A stretch of 64,000 nt of DNA from Streptomyces beigongshangae (lineage in GTDB: Bacteria; Actinomycetota; Actinomycetes; Streptomycetales; Streptomycetaceae). Of this stretch, positions 61,153-64,000 are shown in pieces. Numbering within the stretch: the stretch's first letter is position 1; each line of letters begins with the position of its first letter. Both the position numbers and the translations under genes were made by a program. Under the pieces are notes generated by a model. It was not told the origin of the DNA. It worked only from the letters and a program-made list of their open reading frames with translations, and did not search any database. The stretch lies in assembly GCF_019710745.1 (NCBI RefSeq), contig NZ_JAHKJW010000017.1:1-64000 (forward strand), read 5' to 3'.

Positions 61153-62388
61153 TCAGAAGCCGTGCGGCAGCCAGGGGGCCACCACGGAGGCGAAACCGAC
61201 CGAGGCATCCGCGAGGGCGCCCCGGCGCAGTTCCCGTACCCGTCCCGCCGCGGCGAGGGAGGAGAGGGACACACCGCCGAGACAGGCCGCCCCCAGATCC
61301 CGTACGGACAGGGCGATGTCGGCCGCGTCACCGGTCCGCGCGCAGGACGCGCCCTTCGCGTCGCCGGTGAGCCGCCACCGCCCCTCGTTCCAGGGGCAGA
61401 AGGCGTCCGCCACCTCGAACACCACGTCCACCGGCGCCTGGTACGTCCGTGCCTCCAGCGCCGCGCCCACGTCCACGAGCCGCACGTGCAGCGAGTCCCG
61501 CGGCGCCATGTCGCACCGCCGGTTGTCGGACACGAGGTGCTGCCAGGCGTCGTCGACGGGCCTGTTGTACATCCTCACCCGCGACGTCAGGTCGATGTCG
61601 AACAGGTGGCGCCACAGCGCCGCGTAGGCGGCCGGGTCGAGCGCCTCCAGGTCGCGCAGCTCGATCGTGCCCTTCGGCCCGGCCGCGTCCCAGTCCGGTT
61701 TGTTGAAGTAGCGCGCGTATCCCACGACCTCGCCGTCCCGCCGCGCCAGCACGCACTGCAGCGGTGAGGTGCCCTTGCGGTCGTCCTCCGCGTCGAGCAG
61801 CGGCAGCCGCTCCCAGCCGGGCCGCCGCTCCAGCATCCCGGGCCGCGTCGGCACCAGGCGCGCGTACACCGCCTCGCAGGCGTCGCGCACCTCGGGCGCG
61901 TCCGCCTTCACGAGCCGCAGCCGTACGTCGTCCGTGCCCTCCGGCACCGTGAGGCGCACCCGGCTGGTGTCGATCGTGGCACGCAGCTGCTGGGTGGCTA
62001 TGCCGTAGCCGAACCGGCCGTAGATGGCCGGTTCCGATGCCGTCAGCACCGCGAGCGGCTCGCCCCAGGACCGTATGTCGTCCAGTTGACGCCGCATCAT
62101 CGCGGTCAGCACCCCGCGCCTGCGGTGGGTCGGGGCGACGCTCACCATCGTGACGCCCGCGGCCTGCACGGCGGCCCCGCCCGGGACCGTGACCCGGAAG
62201 GTGAAGGCCCCGGCCGTGCCCACGCACTCGTCGCCGTCCCAGGCTCCGAGGGAACGGTCGTGCTCCGTGAGGTCCCTCCACAGGGCCCGTTCCTCCGGGG
62301 ACTCCGGGACCCCGCCGAACGCCAGCTCCAGTCTCCCGTACCACTCGTCCCAGTCGGCCGGACGCAGCACGCGCAAGTCTGTCGTCAT
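61153..62388 (-). CDS. Eis-type GNAT N-acetyltransferase with SCP2-like C-terminal domain
   Basis: A 411-residue cytoplasmic acetyltransferase. GNAT domain with acetyl-CoA loop VSVAPTHRRRGVLTAMMRRQL (Q/RxxGxG/A-type), a second GNAT half, and an SCP2-like domain at the end. The C-terminus is WLPHGF, and in Eis the terminal carboxylate acts as base, so the ending with an exposed Phe is consistent with an Eis-like enzyme that acetylates amines, for example aminoglycosides. Whether it confers resistance is unknown. ATG 62388. Alone on its strand. Confidence 0.88.
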   Translation of the reverse strand: MTTDLRVLRPADWDEWYGRLELAFGGVPESPEERALWRDLTEHDRSLGAWDGDECVGTAGAFTFRVTVPGGAAVQAAGVTMVSVAPTHRRRGVLTAMMRRQLDDIRSWGEPLAVLTASEPAIYGRFGYGIATQQLRATIDTSRVRLTVPEGTDDVRLRLVKADAPEVRDACEAVYARLVPTRPGMLERRPGWERLPLLDAEDDRKGTSPLQCVLARRDGEVVGYARYFNKPDWDAAGPKGTIELRDLEALDPAAYAALWRHLFDIDLTSRVRMYNRPVDDAWQHLVSDNRRCDMAPRDSLHVRLVDVGAALEARTYQAPVDVVFEVADAFCPWNEGRWRLTGDAKGASCARTGDAADIALSVRDLGAACLGGVSLSSLAAAGRVRELRRGALADASVGFASVVAPWLPHGF

Positions 62389-62574
62389 GTCCCCATGCCT
62401 ACCAGGGCGATCCGCGATCAGCGACCGGATTTCCCCCGGCTCTGCGGTGCCGGGTACCCATCCGGCCTTACGCTCTGCGAGGGCCGGACTTCCCTGTGAC
62501 TTCCGTCCCCGGACGGGGGACAAGTGGGACCTCCCGTGCCAAGCACCTGGTCCGATGGATAGGGTCCCGAACTA

Positions 62575-63756
62575 ATGGCAGCAGGACGAGAGCGGCGCGC
62601 GGCGGCCGATACGTTCACGGCCCGGTTGAAGAAGCAGGTACACCGGGTCCGCACCGGGCTGCGCAGATCCGCCGTGGACTACTTCCGCGGCGACGGATCC
62701 GACTGGGTCGCCCTCGCCGGCCTCCTGCTGACCATTCCCGTGATCGCCTGCGTGACACTCGTGAACTCCGTCTGGTGCTCGCCCGCGATGCTCGTCCTGC
62801 CCATCGTCGCGGGCGGGCTGCTGCTGCGGCCCTCCAGCCTGCTCGGGCTGTACGCCGCCGCGGCCACCGCGCTGATCGTGGAGTCCGTGAAGCTCGGCCC
62901 CTACACCGAGGGCCCCTCCCGGGTGACACCGGGGATCGTGCTGGTCGTCGCCGCGTGCGGGTTCTTCGGGCTGCTGATCGCGCAGTTCCGCAGCCGGGTC
63001 GGGGTGCCGTGGCGGCGGGGCGGCACGATGCTGTTCGACCTGCGCGAGCGGATCCGGGTGCAGAGCAAGCTGCCGAAGCTGCCCGCGGGCTGGCACCGGG
63101 AGATGGCCCTGCGGCCGGCCGGCGGGCAGTCGTTCTCCGGCGACTTCGTCGTCGCGGCCCGCACGAACGGCGGCCGCACGCTCGAAGTGGTCCTCACCGA
63201 CGTCTCCGGCAAGGGAATGGACGCGGGCTCGCGGGCCCTGCTCCTGTCCGGCGCGTTCGGGGGCCTGCTCGGGTCCCTGCCGCCGCACGCCTTCCTGCCC
63301 GCGGCGAACGGGTACCTGCTGCGCCAGGACTGGGAGGAGGGGTTCGCCACCTCGACCCACCTCGTCCTGGACCTGGACTCGGGGGACTACGAGCTCTTCA
63401 CCGCGGGGCATCCGCCGGGGCTGCAGCTCAGCGCGGGGAACGGGCGCTGGGAGGAGAAGGCCGCGGAGGGGCCGCTGCTCGGGGTGTACGACGGCGCGCA
63501 GTTCGACCCGGTGAAGGGGTCGCTGCGTCCCGGGGACGTGCTGATGCTGTTCACGGACGGGCTGGTGGAGACGGCCGACCGCGACATCGTCGAAGGCATC
63601 GACCGGCTGACCGGGGAGGCCGACCGGTATGTGGCGGGCGGGTTCCACGGGGCGGCCTGGCATCTGATCGAGGCGGTGGCGAAGGACGTGAACGACGACC
63701 GGGCGCTGCTGCTGATCTGCCGTGAGGGGGCTACGACGGGGCCGGCGACGCTCTGA
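62575..63756 (+). CDS. Membrane PP2C/SpoIIE-type serine phosphatase
   Basis: A 393-residue phosphatase. N-terminal membrane part with three or four spans (about 45-135, WVALAGLLLTIPVIACVTLV, LVLPIVAGGLLLRPSSLLGLYAAAATALI, GIVLVVAACGFFGLLIA), then a SpoIIE domain about 180-390: PAGGQSFSGDFVVAA, VVLTDVSGKGMDAGSRAL, LFTAGHPPGLQL, RPGDVLMLFTDGLVET and NDDRALLLICR, with the conserved metal-binding aspartates (GDF, DVSGKG, DGLVE, DD). Such phosphatases switch anti-sigma/anti-anti-sigma partners. Partner unknown. ATG 62575. Near-neighbour of the RsbW-like gene at 21257 only in theme, not in place. Confidence 0.92.
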   Translation: MAAGRERRAAADTFTARLKKQVHRVRTGLRRSAVDYFRGDGSDWVALAGLLLTIPVIACVTLVNSVWCSPAMLVLPIVAGGLLLRPSSLLGLYAAAATALIVESVKLGPYTEGPSRVTPGIVLVVAACGFFGLLIAQFRSRVGVPWRRGGTMLFDLRERIRVQSKLPKLPAGWHREMALRPAGGQSFSGDFVVAARTNGGRTLEVVLTDVSGKGMDAGSRALLLSGAFGGLLGSLPPHAFLPAANGYLLRQDWEEGFATSTHLVLDLDSGDYELFTAGHPPGLQLSAGNGRWEEKAAEGPLLGVYDGAQFDPVKGSLRPGDVLMLFTDGLVETADRDIVEGIDRLTGEADRYVAGGFHGAAWHLIEAVAKDVNDDRALLLICREGATTGPATL

Positions 63757-63793
63757 GCTCGGCTGCGGCTGCGGCTGTGGTCGGGTGCGGACC

Positions 63794-63827
63794 GGTGGGG
63801 GCTGATCGCGCAGTTCCCCGCGCCCCC
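63794..63827. repeat. Dispersed Streptomyces intergenic element, inverted copy
   Basis: GCGCAGTTCCCCGCGCCCCC is the reverse complement of the element core seen at 33337, 50488 and 56857-56962; it lies 38 bp after the phosphatase stop. Confidence 0.8.
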
Positions 63828-63858
63828 GGGAAGCAGGGCTGTGCCCCTGCTTCCCGGG
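63825..63858. terminator. Bidirectional hairpin terminator
   Basis: A perfect 14-bp stem (63825-63838 with 63845-63858) and 6-nt loop, between the phosphatase and a leftward gene cut by the window edge. Confidence 0.88.
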
Positions 63859-63873
63859 TCGCGGGGAGGGGCC

Positions 63874-64000
63874 TCAGCCGATCCGGGCCGGTTCCCGTGC
63901 TTCCGGTTCCGTTCGTTCCTTGCCGCCGGGCAGCAAGCGGGCCAGCCAGTCCGATCGGACCGCGGCCAGCGGCCCCAGAACGGCCAGCAGCAGGACGTAT
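63874..64000 (-). CDS. C-terminal end of a membrane protein, partial
   Basis: Leftward frame open from position 64000 to the TGA at 63874-63876. The visible 41 residues read as a hydrophobic segment YVLLLAVLGPLAAVRSDWLARLL followed by a charged tail GGKERTEPEAREPARIG. This is the kind of ending seen in cation/proton antiporters and other multi-span transporters, but the family cannot be determined from the tail. It lies right after a strong hairpin, on the other side from the phosphatase. Confidence 0.65.
   Translation of the reverse strand, partial: YVLLLAVLGPLAAVRSDWLARLLPGGKERTEPEAREPARIG

Overview
The window is high-GC DNA from an actinomycete, almost certainly a Streptomyces. The signs are strong GC bias at third codon positions, many GTG starts, 4-nt ATGA/GTGA/TTGA overlaps, long GC-rich terminator hairpins, paired XRE/DUF5753 and DUF397 regulators with a linked RsbW-like ATPase, a GlnX-GlnH-PknG operon, and many secreted hydrolases. 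From memory, much of the order (chitosan-type ROK locus, malQ, pepN, asd, subtilase, DsbA-like protein, rpiB, Fpg/Nei) resembles the SCO266x to SCO262x part of S. coelicolor; I could not check this.

Left part (1-11.4 kb, all minus strand). A sensory operon comes first in transcription order: GlnX membrane sensor, GlnH amino-acid-binding protein, a 439-residue protein of unknown function, PknG kinase, and a zinc-ribbon protein cut by the window edge. Beside it is a ROK regulator, GH4 glycosidase and BadF-type sugar kinase set with a clear palindromic operator, but no ABC transporter genes.

Accessory island (about 11.4-22.1 kb). It holds a secreted trypsin-fold FG-GAP protein that has lost two of its three catalytic residues, a small secreted partner, and a two-gene polymorphic toxin/immunity unit (a 1206-residue secreted ALF-repeat effector with a papain-like tip, then a 133-residue candidate immunity protein). 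A decayed copy of the 5' end and leader of the ROK gene follows the toxin unit, so the island lies between the intact ROK gene and its own relic. Next come a Uma2-type nuclease, a Cys/His-rich small protein, DUF397 and XRE/DUF5753 regulators, and a divergent HATPase pair across a perfect 14-bp palindrome.

Middle (22.2-34.5 kb). Housekeeping and metabolic genes: MscS channel, HNH protein, a small ORF coupled to malQ, an FAD monooxygenase, aminopeptidase N, a DUF1203-like protein, a lipoprotein and asd.

34.6-39.4 kb. Two successive ECF sigma / membrane-regulator pairs that arose by tandem duplication, each sigma gene preceded by the same GAAC-N17-CGTC promoter. Three further coupled or closely spaced exported proteins follow, one a small metzincin-like metalloprotease.

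Right part (39.4-64 kb). A large subtilase, NUDIX hydrolase, Tat-exported phosphoesterase, AbiEi-like/nuclease-fold protein, a second aminopeptidase N, a mycothiol-nitroreductase-like DsbA protein with CPWA instead of CPWC, BioY, an LPxTG surface protein divergent from a receptor-type Ser/Thr kinase, an APC permease, RpiB and a Nei-like glycosylase. Then a cluster for attack on fungal walls (AA10 LPMO, GH19 chitinase, GH64 beta-1,3-glucanase) behind a consensus promoter overlapped by a DasR-box-like sequence. An Eis-type acetyltransferase, a SpoIIE/PP2C phosphatase and the tail of a membrane protein close the window.
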